Source: a virus. From it: a stretch of 29,820 nt of DNA. Position 1 is the stretch's first letter. Each line of letters starts with the position of its first letter. A model generated the notes under the pieces. It made no database searches. It worked only from the letters and a program-made list of their open reading frames with translations, and was not told where the DNA came from. Location: positions 1 through 29,820 of IMG/VR virus record IMGVR_UViG_3300030107_006201. The stretch is one strand, 5' to 3'. This document shows, piece by piece, positions 1 through 5,888 of the stretch. Position numbers and translations under genes: made by a program.

Positions 1-255
1 ATCAAAGAATTTATAAAGCCTATTTAAAACACTTCCACCAGTAATATTTCCAGTAGCATCTTTTTCTAAAGAACCTACTAGCCTCATATTCCTTGTGTAT
101 TCACTTCCTCTTTGTTTTACAGTAACATCAAGATATATATCAGCCCAATCATAATGCTCACTTTTATCTTCAATGTTTTCTAATTGCAGTTCACATATTC
201 CTAAGAATTTAGAACCACCACTATTTTCTTTTACTTCTGGTTTGAATATCGCCAT
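1..255 (-). CDS. Partial early protein of unknown function, possibly ssDNA-binding
   Basis: An open frame of 85 codons starts at the ATG complementary to 253-255 and runs off the left edge, so the C-terminus is missing. Its start overlaps the stop of the upstream ATPase gene as TAATG, so the two are translationally coupled. The visible part starts MAIFKPEVKE and has alternating hydrophobic and polar residues (for example YDWADIYLDVTVK around residues 36-47) consistent with a beta-rich fold. I do not recognise the family. Sak4-type ATPases in phages commonly sit beside single-strand DNA-binding proteins, so an SSB-like role is a guess from context only. Confidence 0.65.
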   Translation of the reverse strand, partial: MAIFKPEVKENSGGSKFLGICELQLENIEDKSEHYDWADIYLDVTVKQRGSEYTRNMRLVGSLEKDATGNITGGSVLNRLYKFFD

Positions 256-923
256 TACTTTTTCTCCTTGTATATTAGTTTCCAATTAAAATCAATCTCC
301 TTACCTTTAAGGTGATCGCATCTGCTACCTGCTTCTAAAGCTTCATTTGAATTAAATGTAACTTTAAGCTTATCTTTATCATCTCTAAAAACATATCCTA
401 TAGCATCACAATCAGCCATTATCATGTTTTTAAGTTTACCTGTTAAATCTAAGCTTTCAGGTTGTACTACGGCTTTGCTTTCTACGACTGCTTGAGCCCA
501 TTTCCTATGTCCTATAATGATAACATATGGAAATATCTCACGTAGGTATTTGATTGTATTTAGCACTTTCTCTCTTGCCATAGCAAAGCCTTTTCCAAAT
601 GCTAAATCTTGTATTGCTGATACATTTTCTTGCTTACAAACTGCTTTTTCAGCCCAGTCTGCTACCTTGTCTATTGTATCTATTGCTACATAATCAAATT
701 CATGTCCATCTGCAGCTTCTTCCAGTATTTTTAATAGATCTTGTCTATTATTAGCAGTTTCTATATAACCCTCTACCATATTTGCTCCTTGTTCAGTGTC
801 TATGATTAAGCAATTATCTAACTTACTTAACATAGTAGTTTTACCTACTTTTGGAGCACCATATAAGAGCATGGTTTTTGGATTATTAGAGACTACTTTC
901 CTCTTCACTTTTTTAAGTGCCAT
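255..923 (-). CDS. Sak4-like / AAA_24 phage ATPase (recombination)
   Basis: This 222-aa protein has a Walker A loop GAPKVGKTT at residues 22-30, a hydrophobic strand ending in acidic residues LIIDTE at 39-44, and a Walker B-like strand FDYVAIDTID at 77-86. This is the pattern of the RecA-like phage nucleotide-binding proteins (Pfam AAA_24), which include Sak4, a minimal RecA core linked to single-strand annealing and recombination during phage replication. The length fits the family. The start is supported by AAGGAG a few bases upstream of ATG. It lies downstream of the E1-like gene, separated by about 100 bases that contain a long hairpin. The family call is firm; the exact role (annealase or helicase loader) is inferred. 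Confidence 0.8.
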   Translation of the reverse strand: MALKKVKRKVVSNNPKTMLLYGAPKVGKTTMLSKLDNCLIIDTEQGANMVEGYIETANNRQDLLKILEEAADGHEFDYVAIDTIDKVADWAEKAVCKQENVSAIQDLAFGKGFAMAREKVLNTIKYLREIFPYVIIIGHRKWAQAVVESKAVVQPESLDLTGKLKNMIMADCDAIGYVFRDDKDKLKVTFNSNEALEAGSRCDHLKGKEIDFNWKLIYKEKK

Positions 924-956
924 AACTTCTCCTTGTTTTTATTTGTTGACGAAAGG

Positions 957-1006
957 GCCTGAGGAATAGCATTGGCTAAAGTAATTGGGATATCTATCCC
1001 CCAGGC
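957..1006 (-). promoter_or_regulatory. Intergenic 13-bp RNA hairpin upstream of the ATPase gene
   Basis: Arms 957-969 and 994-1006 pair over 13 positions with a 24-nt loop. On the minus-strand transcript all positions pair, two of them as G-U. On the plus strand those two are C-A mismatches, so the structure belongs to the early mRNA. No U-tract follows, so it is not a standard terminator. It lies between the E1-like stop (1025) and the ATPase start (923). It may be a leader, a processing site or a stability element. Confidence 0.5.
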
Positions 1007-1024
1007 TTGTTAAATTACAATGTA

Positions 1025-1693
1025 TTAATATTTAAAGCAAGTGTTTTTTTCTAATGTCATAGTAGGAAAGTTAAATGACATCTCAGTTTCATAAGGCTGA
1101 TTCTTTAAAACCTTACGAACTGTATTTGCTATAAAACTTCCTGCCATATTAGAGCAATAACTTGTTGCTTTTCTATTGCATGGTTCTTCACTACCTTCAT
1201 CATCTGAATACCATGATTTCTCATACTTTTTTAAAGTTGGCTTCAAGAAAGTATATTGCTGGTAGTGTTCTGCACCCATTCTGCCATCTATTAATAAAAA
1301 TGGTTTAGAATGTTTGTATTTACTTAAGGCTTTAACTGCTTGCATTCTTACTTCCATGCTGTCAAAACCTAATATTATTATGTCATTATTATCTAAATAT
1401 ATATAGTTATCAAACATATTATTTAGAGTTGTAACTTCACAATTTGTTGTAATATCTAATATATGACACTTTAAACATTCGACTTTAGGATGCCCTAAGT
1501 CGTGTCCAGTATATTGAGATACTCCTAAATTAGCAGTTTCTACTTTATCCATATCATATAATGCAAATTCCTCTGCACCCATTCTTGCTAATTGCAATGC
1601 TGCGGAACTTCCTATTGCTCCGCAGCCAAGTATATGATACCTGAATTTATCTAAGTTATCTACTAATCCTGATGATCTTGTATTAATAGCCAT
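1025..1693 (-). CDS. ThiF/E1-like ubiquitin-activating enzyme
   Basis: This 222-aa protein has the E1/ThiF/MoeB Rossmann signature: ILGCGAIGSS at residues 21-30 (GxGxxG), YDMDKVE at 46-52 (ribose-binding Asp), NL at 55-56, Q60, and K70 after GHP. This matches the usual D-x-D-x-VE-x-x-NL...Q...G...K order. The Arg normally found in NLxRQ is absent (NLGVSQ). LLIDGRMG at 133-140 and PCNRKATSYC at 171-180 follow, so C172 is the best candidate for the thiol that accepts the Ubl. Such enzymes adenylate the C-terminal Gly of a ubiquitin-like protein. The start lies 11 bases inside the end of the JAB gene with GGGGGAG just upstream, giving tight coupling. The adjacent Ubl, E2-like and JAB genes favour Ubl activation over cofactor synthesis. 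Confidence 0.88.
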   Translation of the reverse strand: MAINTRSSGLVDNLDKFRYHILGCGAIGSSAALQLARMGAEEFALYDMDKVETANLGVSQYTGHDLGHPKVECLKCHILDITTNCEVTTLNNMFDNYIYLDNNDIIILGFDSMEVRMQAVKALSKYKHSKPFLLIDGRMGAEHYQQYTFLKPTLKKYEKSWYSDDEGSEEPCNRKATSYCSNMAGSFIANTVRKVLKNQPYETEMSFNFPTMTLEKNTCFKY

Positions 1694-2603
1694 ATCTCCC
1701 CCATCCTTGGTTATAGTTATGTGTATCTTCTATAGATTCTTTGTATGTTATATCTGTCCATTCGATTGCATCTCCTGCTAAGGACGACATCACTTGTTCA
1801 AGAATCTCATGCATTTGACCTTTAAATAGAATAGGCTTGAAAGGAAGTTTGTTTTCGGAGCATGTTTTAGAAAGCTTTTTAATCTTCTTTTTATACTCTT
1901 TTACTTTAATAGATCCATCTGAAATGCCATCAAATATCTTTTCTATTTCATCTATTAACTGTCCATATGCTGTCTCTATGTTTAAAGCAACTTCATTTTT
2001 TGCAAACAATCTTCCTTGAATTTGCCCCCATCCATTTCTACGATATCCTGTATAAGTATTTACATGACTAACTCTATCAGCACATAATTCCTCATACTTT
2101 TTCTTCATAGATTCTGTAATAGATATCTTAGGCTGTTTTCTCTCTATCGTAAGGTCTATATCATAATGCTCTTTTATTGGTAATCCACTTGCTTTCCATA
2201 AACTTACTCTGAATACATATTCTTCTCTTAAGTTTATTACCAATGCTAGTGAAAAACTTTCATTTTCCCAAGCATTTATCTCGTTTTCATCTGTTCCACT
2301 CCAGAATGCTCCCATGGTATGATGAGAATGCCACCAAACATATTTCATTCTTTTGTCTTTATATTTCATGGCATATTTCATCTTATATTCAGTTACAGCT
2401 TCACCATCTAGCTCTGTATTAGTTCCTGAATTTTCTTGCTTTAATATTTCTACATCACCTATCTTATATCTCCCATCTTTTTGAGGTATTGCAGTCATTA
2501 AGCCAGATATTTCATTTTTATCTTCATCATAGGCTAGTTTAGCCCATGCTTGTAGTTTATACCAGTCTTTTTCTGTTATGTAAAACATCTCTTTAAGTTC
2601 CAT
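1683..2603 (-). CDS. JAB/JAMM metalloprotease (deubiquitinase-like)
   Basis: This 306-aa protein has an intact JAMM zinc site: E31 (NEISGL), then WHSHHTMGAFWSGTD at 91-105, which gives H92-x-H94-x7-S102-x2-D105. This family cleaves isopeptide or peptide bonds after Gly-Gly of ubiquitin-like proteins. The JAB fold takes up roughly residues 1-150. The C-terminal half (about 160-306) is charged and partly helical, I do not recognise it, and it could bind substrate or partner. The start follows AAAGGAG, and those bases encode the last codons of the E2-like gene (stop complementary to 2605-2607), so translation is coupled. Because the Ubl already ends in Gly-Gly, removal of Ubl from targets is a likelier job than precursor maturation; this is inference. 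Confidence 0.88.
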   Translation of the reverse strand: MELKEMFYITEKDWYKLQAWAKLAYDEDKNEISGLMTAIPQKDGRYKIGDVEILKQENSGTNTELDGEAVTEYKMKYAMKYKDKRMKYVWWHSHHTMGAFWSGTDENEINAWENESFSLALVINLREEYVFRVSLWKASGLPIKEHYDIDLTIERKQPKISITESMKKKYEELCADRVSHVNTYTGYRRNGWGQIQGRLFAKNEVALNIETAYGQLIDEIEKIFDGISDGSIKVKEYKKKIKKLSKTCSENKLPFKPILFKGQMHEILEQVMSSLAGDAIEWTDITYKESIEDTHNYNQGWGRYGY

Positions 2604-2604
2604 A

Positions 2605-4083
2605 TTATCTCCTTTCAGGGTTTGTTGCCCATGCTTTCATTTGTTGTTTGATTTTATTTTCTTCTGTTATTTTTACTTCTTCATCAGATAATGGCGGCCA
2701 ATAATCATGATCCATTAAAAGATACTGATAGTCAATCCCACCTCTAATATCATCAGAATGATATCTTAGTTTAATATCGTGTAATATATAAAAGAGTAAT
2801 TTGTCTAAATTAGATCTACTTTTTACACCTAAACCAAAATAATCTAGATATGTATCTATTAATGGATAATTATAACTACCATTTGTAGCATTTGTTAATT
2901 CAGCCATATATCCTAAAACGCTTTCATCCATATAAGTTTGTTCTTCATCATAAGAATCATATCTTTCTACTAATTTATATGAATAACAGCTATCTCTAAA
3001 GTCGCAATTGGCTTGATTACATGCATTTTTATATTTATCTACATTTTCTACATCATCATATACATTAAAAACGCCACTTAGTCTACTTGAACAATCATCT
3101 GCTATAGAACTTATTACATTTTTATACTCATTACTATAAGACTCAGGAAATCCTATATGAAACATTTTGATATTATTATAAGGATTACTATGTTGAGTAT
3201 GGTAATATTGAGACCATGATAATAAATGATGTTGTAAGTTAGCAAAATTAATAGATTTAATACTGCTAGTTACATCATCTCTATAATTATCTAAGCATAC
3301 TGTGCCATATCCACCTGAACTTCTATATGGATGATAAGATATATAAGGATGCCTTATAGGTAAATTTGACAATAATTTTCCTTGATAAGTAACATCAGTT
3401 CTCATTCCATTTAATACATGTCTAAGACTTGTTTTTGCTATAATTCTTATTGAATCATTCTTATTTAAGTCTATTTTTTGTATTAATTGGGCATTTACTC
3501 TTCCATCGTATACCATCATTTCAATATCTTTTATTATAATTTCAAATAATAATTCAGTTCTTCTTATTGAATTACTATTAAGATCTATAAAACTATTGAT
3601 TGTTACTCTTTCATTTGAAATATCAGATGCTATTTCGCTTTGTTCTTGTACTTTATTAACAAATACATTCGCTATCTCTTTGAACTCGTCAACATTTACA
3701 TCTCTTACAACTCCTTGTTGCTTTAAACTATATTTCATCTGCTCAAGTTCATCTGTTATTGATAATATATGATTTAAATAATATGTATGTTCTTTTGTTC
3801 TTCTAATGAAATTATTAATACCTTTTGACTTTTTGTGCATTTCTAGTTTTCTTTCTACTAAATTTCTTACAATATCGTAAGTGCCAGGTTTCCAATTCCA
3901 TTTATTAGTTACATCTATCTCAGGTAATCCGAAATATGACAAATCATCATTTATTCTGTCTAATTTCTCAAAGAATGTGTCCTGAGGTCCTGTTGCTATA
4001 GAATTTGCTAGATCTTGGTTCATATTTTGTAAGATGCTTAATTCTTCAACATTTAATTCTTGATTCCCAATTATGAATTCCAT
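2605..4083 (-). CDS. E2-like protein (candidate Ubl-conjugating enzyme)
   Basis: I place the start at the ATG complementary to 4081-4083, which follows AAAGGAG, rather than 22 codons upstream; this gives 492 aa. Residues 243-265 hold an E2-like core: IRHPYIS (H245, P246, I248), a glycine stretch, then GTVCLD with C263 as the candidate catalytic cysteine. About 25 residues on, LLSWSQYYHTQHSNPYN (288-303) resembles the E2 segment ending in N-P. This is the HPxI...GxxCL order of E2 and of divergent prokaryotic E2-like proteins such as PRTRC protein B. The N-terminal 200 residues look helical. A second cysteine group, C355-x4-C360-x5-C366, could bind metal. The protein is far larger than a bare E2 domain (about 150 aa). 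Context between Ubl and JAB genes supports the call, but the fold needs a structure check. Confidence 0.68.
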   Translation of the reverse strand: MEFIIGNQELNVEELSILQNMNQDLANSIATGPQDTFFEKLDRINDDLSYFGLPEIDVTNKWNWKPGTYDIVRNLVERKLEMHKKSKGINNFIRRTKEHTYYLNHILSITDELEQMKYSLKQQGVVRDVNVDEFKEIANVFVNKVQEQSEIASDISNERVTINSFIDLNSNSIRRTELLFEIIIKDIEMMVYDGRVNAQLIQKIDLNKNDSIRIIAKTSLRHVLNGMRTDVTYQGKLLSNLPIRHPYISYHPYRSSGGYGTVCLDNYRDDVTSSIKSINFANLQHHLLSWSQYYHTQHSNPYNNIKMFHIGFPESYSNEYKNVISSIADDCSSRLSGVFNVYDDVENVDKYKNACNQANCDFRDSCYSYKLVERYDSYDEEQTYMDESVLGYMAELTNATNGSYNYPLIDTYLDYFGLGVKSRSNLDKLLFYILHDIKLRYHSDDIRGGIDYQYLLMDHDYWPPLSDEEVKITEENKIKQQMKAWATNPERR

Positions 4084-4101
4084 AATTTCTCCTTTCGTTG
4101 T

Positions 4102-4171
4102 ATTAAATGAGAGCCATAGCTTACCACTCCCTTGTGCGAACAGTCTCATGGGCTCCTGACTCTCATTTAAT
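4102..4171 (-). promoter_or_regulatory. Perfect 12-bp stem between the Ubl and E2-like genes
   Basis: ATTAAATGAGAG at 4102-4113 and CTCTCATTTAAT at 4160-4171 are exact inverted complements enclosing 46 bases. It lies between the Ubl stop (4190) and the E2-like ribosome binding site (near 4091). In the minus-strand RNA an alternative inner pairing, GAGCC(C)AT with ATGGCTC, competes for the CTC of the 3' arm, so two conformations are possible. No U-tract follows. It may set the ratio of Ubl to E2, for example by processing or attenuation. The structure is seen; the function is inferred. Confidence 0.6.
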
Positions 4172-4189
4172 GTTATTGTTTATCTATTA

Positions 4190-4414
4190 TTATCCGCCTA
4201 CTTTATTATTACTTGAGTATGCAACATAATCTCCGTCAGACAATTCAAAATCATTTTGTCTAACAGTTCCTCCCACATTTACATTAGCATCATTAGGTAT
4301 ATCTAATTCATTTCTTAGATCTCCTACTGTTCCTGATGTTGTTTCTCGGGATTGGAACTCTCCGTTATTTAATAGATTTATTACTTTGTTACTACTTTCG
4401 CTATTATTAGCCAT
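4190..4414 (-). CDS. Ubiquitin-like protein with C-terminal Gly-Gly
   Basis: The start is the ATG following AAAGGAG, giving a 74-aa protein (MANNSES...) rather than a longer upstream reading. The C-terminal residues are K71-V72-G73-G74 followed by TAA, so the protein already ends in the mature Gly-Gly tail. Residues 28-67 read like a MoaD/ThiS/PRTRC-C type beta-grasp: SGTVGDLRNELDIP (helix after strand 2), ANVNVGG, then FELSDGDYVAY, which is the L-x-DGD-x-V signature of the family. In E1 systems this tail is adenylated and passed to cysteine or lysine acceptors. It is the first gene of the cassette and has E2-like, JAB and E1-like neighbours. A sulfur-carrier role is possible but fits the E2 and JAB neighbours less well. 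Confidence 0.85.
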   Translation of the reverse strand: MANNSESSNKVINLLNNGEFQSRETTSGTVGDLRNELDIPNDANVNVGGTVRQNDFELSDGDYVAYSSNNKVGG

Positions 4415-4425
4415 GTTTATCTCCT

Positions 4426-4689
4426 TTATTTTTCTAGGTTTGTTAAGTATTCTTTTCCGTTCCATTCAAAAACATGACCTTCGCCATGCTTTAAGTATTG
4501 TAATTCAAACATTTCATTAAATGACAATGTATCATCTATGACTTCATTTATCATTTCTTCTTGAATTTGTTGAATTTCTATTTCTTTATTATTATTTGCT
4601 GCGTCTATCGTCATCCATATTGCGAGTATTACTAAGGCTGAGATCACTATCTCCTTCTTGCCTACTTTCATTCTCTTCATCAGACTCAT
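4426..4689 (-). CDS. Small membrane protein, unknown function
   Basis: The start MSLMKRMK follows AAAGGAG and gives 87 aa. A single hydrophobic stretch, EIVISALVILAIWMTIDA (about residues 13-30), follows a basic N-terminus, which predicts one membrane helix with the N-terminus inside. The rest is acidic and charged, ending near GHVFEWNGKEYLTNLEK. The gene ends 11 bases before the Ubl start, so it probably shares its mRNA with the cassette. It overlaps the next upstream gene by 98 bases in another frame. I do not recognise the family. It could be a membrane anchor or target for the Ubl system, but nothing shows that. Confidence 0.6.
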   Translation of the reverse strand: MSLMKRMKVGKKEIVISALVILAIWMTIDAANNNKEIEIQQIQEEMINEVIDDTLSFNEMFELQYLKHGEGHVFEWNGKEYLTNLEK

Positions 4690-4813
4690 GTTTATCTCCT
4701 TTTGTTTTCTGATCATTTTCATAAATTAACTCCATTTTACTCTCAAGATACTCTAACCAACTATCATCAGACCATCTATCTTTTTCTGCTGCTATTTCAC
4801 TCATCTTACCCAC
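4592..4813 (-). CDS. Small acidic protein, overlaps the membrane protein gene
   Basis: A 73-codon frame starts at a GTG complementary to 4811-4813, nine bases after AGGAGG; an ATG three codons in (MSEIAAEKD) is the alternative. The first 35 residues (SEIAAEKDRWSDDSWLEYLES) look like an ordinary helical phage protein. The tail is a low-complexity acidic and serine-rich run that lies on top of the next gene's start and membrane helix. Either both frames are used, or the real protein was once shorter. No function can be given. The good ribosome binding site and its place in the gene chain support it as real. Confidence 0.5.
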   Translation of the reverse strand: MGKMSEIAAEKDRWSDDSWLEYLESKMELIYENDQKTKGDKHESDEENESRQEGDSDLSLSNTRNMDDDRRSK

Positions 4814-4817
4814 ATTG

Positions 4818-4967
4818 TTATTCCTCCTCTTTTGTTAATTCAAATGTTGTGTTATCTCTACATTGCATACATAAACCTGCAGGTTCTATGCCTTCTTCTA
4901 TATGCAAATCATATAATGGAGGAGCACTACAACATATACTCCACCATTCTTCTTCATACTCTATCAT
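4818..4967 (-). CDS. Small zinc-finger-like protein
   Basis: This 49-aa protein starts at the ATG complementary to 4965-4967, preceded by AGGAGG. It has four cysteines in two pairs: C12-C13 in WWSICCSAPP and C33-x2-C36 in GLCMQCRD, consistent with one zinc site. Short proteins with a CC-x-APP...C-x2-C plan are common in phage early regions and have no assigned function. Its last codons carry the ribosome binding site of the next gene. Role unknown; the reading frame and gene chain make it credible. Confidence 0.7.
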   Translation of the reverse strand: MIEYEEEWWSICCSAPPLYDLHIEEGIEPAGLCMQCRDNTTFELTKEEE

Positions 4968-4990
4968 ATTTCCTCCTGTTATATAAATCT

Positions 4991-5057
4991 AAGCCGAGAT
5001 AAAACAGCAATAAAATCACCTTATAGGTTAGAAAGGATACTGCGAAACTCTCGGCTT
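4991..5057 (-). promoter_or_regulatory. Structured leader RNA: 9-bp stem closing a 49-nt loop
   Basis: AAGCCGAGA at 4991-4999 and TCTCGGCTT at 5049-5057 are exact inverted complements. The enclosed bases contain a second small hairpin, ACCT-ATA-AGGT. The element sits between the stop of the 45-aa gene (5072) and the start of the zinc-finger gene (4967), in what would be the leader of the latter. The design (long outer stem, about 46-49 enclosed bases) resembles the element before the E2-like gene, though the loop sequences differ. It matches no riboswitch class that I recognise. Confidence 0.5.
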
Positions 5058-5071
5058 GGGCTAATCATATA

Positions 5072-5209
5072 TTATTTGGTATTGTAGTAAATACTATAAA
5101 GTTGTCTTTTAGACATCTTTGCAAATTTGCTTTTAGGTGCATTAAACCTTTCGCTAGCCCATTTCACTAGTTGATGTTTAAAATGATAAGGACAATAGTT
5201 ACTTACCAC
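5072..5209 (-). CDS. 45-aa protein with SKFAKMSKRQLYSIYY motif
   Basis: The frame starts at a GTG (complementary to 5207-5209) seven bases after AGAGG and overlaps the end of the 95-aa gene upstream, so it is probably translationally coupled. The C-terminal half, KWASERFNAP followed by SKFAKMSKRQLYSIYY, resembles a short motif repeated in many phage small proteins ('KMSKKQLYAIYY'), whose function is unknown. It is basic and probably helical. It is too short for a firm annotation, but the motif makes a chance frame unlikely. Confidence 0.62.
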   Translation of the reverse strand: MVSNYCPYHFKHQLVKWASERFNAPKSKFAKMSKRQLYSIYYNTK

Positions 5210-5486
5210 AATCAACCTCTATTTTTGCTTGTTTATTAGTAAACATGATCTCTGTCATCATTTGTTCATTTAAACCTTCAATGAGTTTAAGAAAATCCAT
5301 CTCTTTATCTAATTGAAGAATTGTTTTGCTACTATCTTTTAGTATAAAATGTATTTTAAAATCATCTACACCATTGCTATATGATTCATATGCTTGAACA
5401 TCAGCCCATTTAACGAAAAATGAGTAAGGCATAAAACTATTTTCACTATATACTAATAATCCTACTACTGTTATAAAATATCCCAT
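5199..5486 (-). CDS. Hypothetical protein, 95 aa
   Basis: The start MGYFITVVGL follows AAAGGAG with good spacing. The N-terminus (ITVVGLLVYSENSFMPYSFF) is hydrophobic but interrupted and looks more like beta strands than a membrane helix. The middle, DDFKIHFILKDSSKTILQLD, and the acidic or amphipathic remainder suggest a small alpha-beta fold. I do not recognise it. It follows a structured RNA segment (5520-5647) and is coupled to the 45-aa gene downstream. Confidence 0.65.
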   Translation of the reverse strand: MGYFITVVGLLVYSENSFMPYSFFVKWADVQAYESYSNGVDDFKIHFILKDSSKTILQLDKEMDFLKLIEGLNEQMMTEIMFTNKQAKIEVDCGK

Positions 5487-5519
5487 GTTATTCTCCTTTA
5501 TGTTAAAAAATCTTATTAA

Positions 5520-5647
5520 TAGAGGTGATGCCTTGCAGGTTCGTCCTACAAGACATCGTCATTGTTACATAATACTCAGTATTAAGTCAGTTCCTCTAAT
5601 TGAACAGAGAATGTATAAACTCTGCTCATTTGATGTCTCTAAGACAT
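5520..5647 (-). ncRNA. Candidate multi-hairpin structured RNA
   Basis: About 190 bases here lack a convincing gene but hold a nest of pairings. In minus-strand order: a 6-bp hairpin at 5633-5647; a 9-bp stem at 5601-5609/5620-5628 with one G-U pair; a hairpin at 5570-5584 with 6 bp; and a 13-bp stem at 5527-5557 with a 5-nt loop and two G-U pairs. The outer pair 5520-5525/5593-5598 encloses the last two as a three-way junction. All the wobble positions are mismatches on the plus strand. It may be a stable small RNA or a long leader for the 95-aa gene. Confidence 0.5.
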
Positions 5648-5679
5648 ACCATCACCATTTACATCATACATTTTTAATT

Positions 5680-5805
5680 TTAAAGCACTCTTTTATAATA
5701 TATCTTTGCATCTCTGCTATCATTAAAATAATGCTTTAAAGCCTTCTTTTCTTCTTCATCTTTTATAATTACTATAGCCTTTGTAATTAACTCTCTTAGT
5801 TTCAT
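5680..5805 (-). CDS. Small charged protein, 41 aa
   Basis: I place the start at MKLRELITKA, which follows AGGGGA with normal spacing; the longer frame upstream has no ribosome binding site. The protein is short, charged and probably helical (ELITKAIVIIKDEEEKKALK). It may be a fragment or a small regulator. No family recognised. Confidence 0.5.
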   Translation of the reverse strand: MKLRELITKAIVIIKDEEEKKALKHYFNDSRDAKIYYKRVL

Positions 5806-5888
5806 ATGTTCCCCTATATTTACATTAAAAAAAACTATTAAACATCTGCTGTTATGTATTACTTTATAAAAAAACTCTATCATTGAAA

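Noticed and set aside
1837-2019. Plus-strand 60-codon frame inside the JAB gene
   Set aside because: It is antisense to a gene with clear JAMM motifs, with no initiation signal.
4084-4149. Upstream start for the E2-like gene (22 extra codons)
   Set aside because: No ribosome binding site precedes it, and the extra codons overlap the 12-bp stem, whereas AAAGGAG precedes the ATG at 4083.
5535-5550. tRNA T-arm-like GGTTCGTCC
   Set aside because: It is the loop of a 13-bp hairpin; no acceptor, D or anticodon arms surround it.
5501-5557. Intrinsic terminator at the 13-bp hairpin
   Set aside because: The T-run on the minus strand begins about 15 bases after the stem, too far for the usual mechanism, and a gene follows immediately.
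5485-5739. Plus-strand 84-codon frame
   Set aside because: It lies over the multi-hairpin RNA region and the 41-aa gene end, has no ribosome binding site, and opposes all neighbours.
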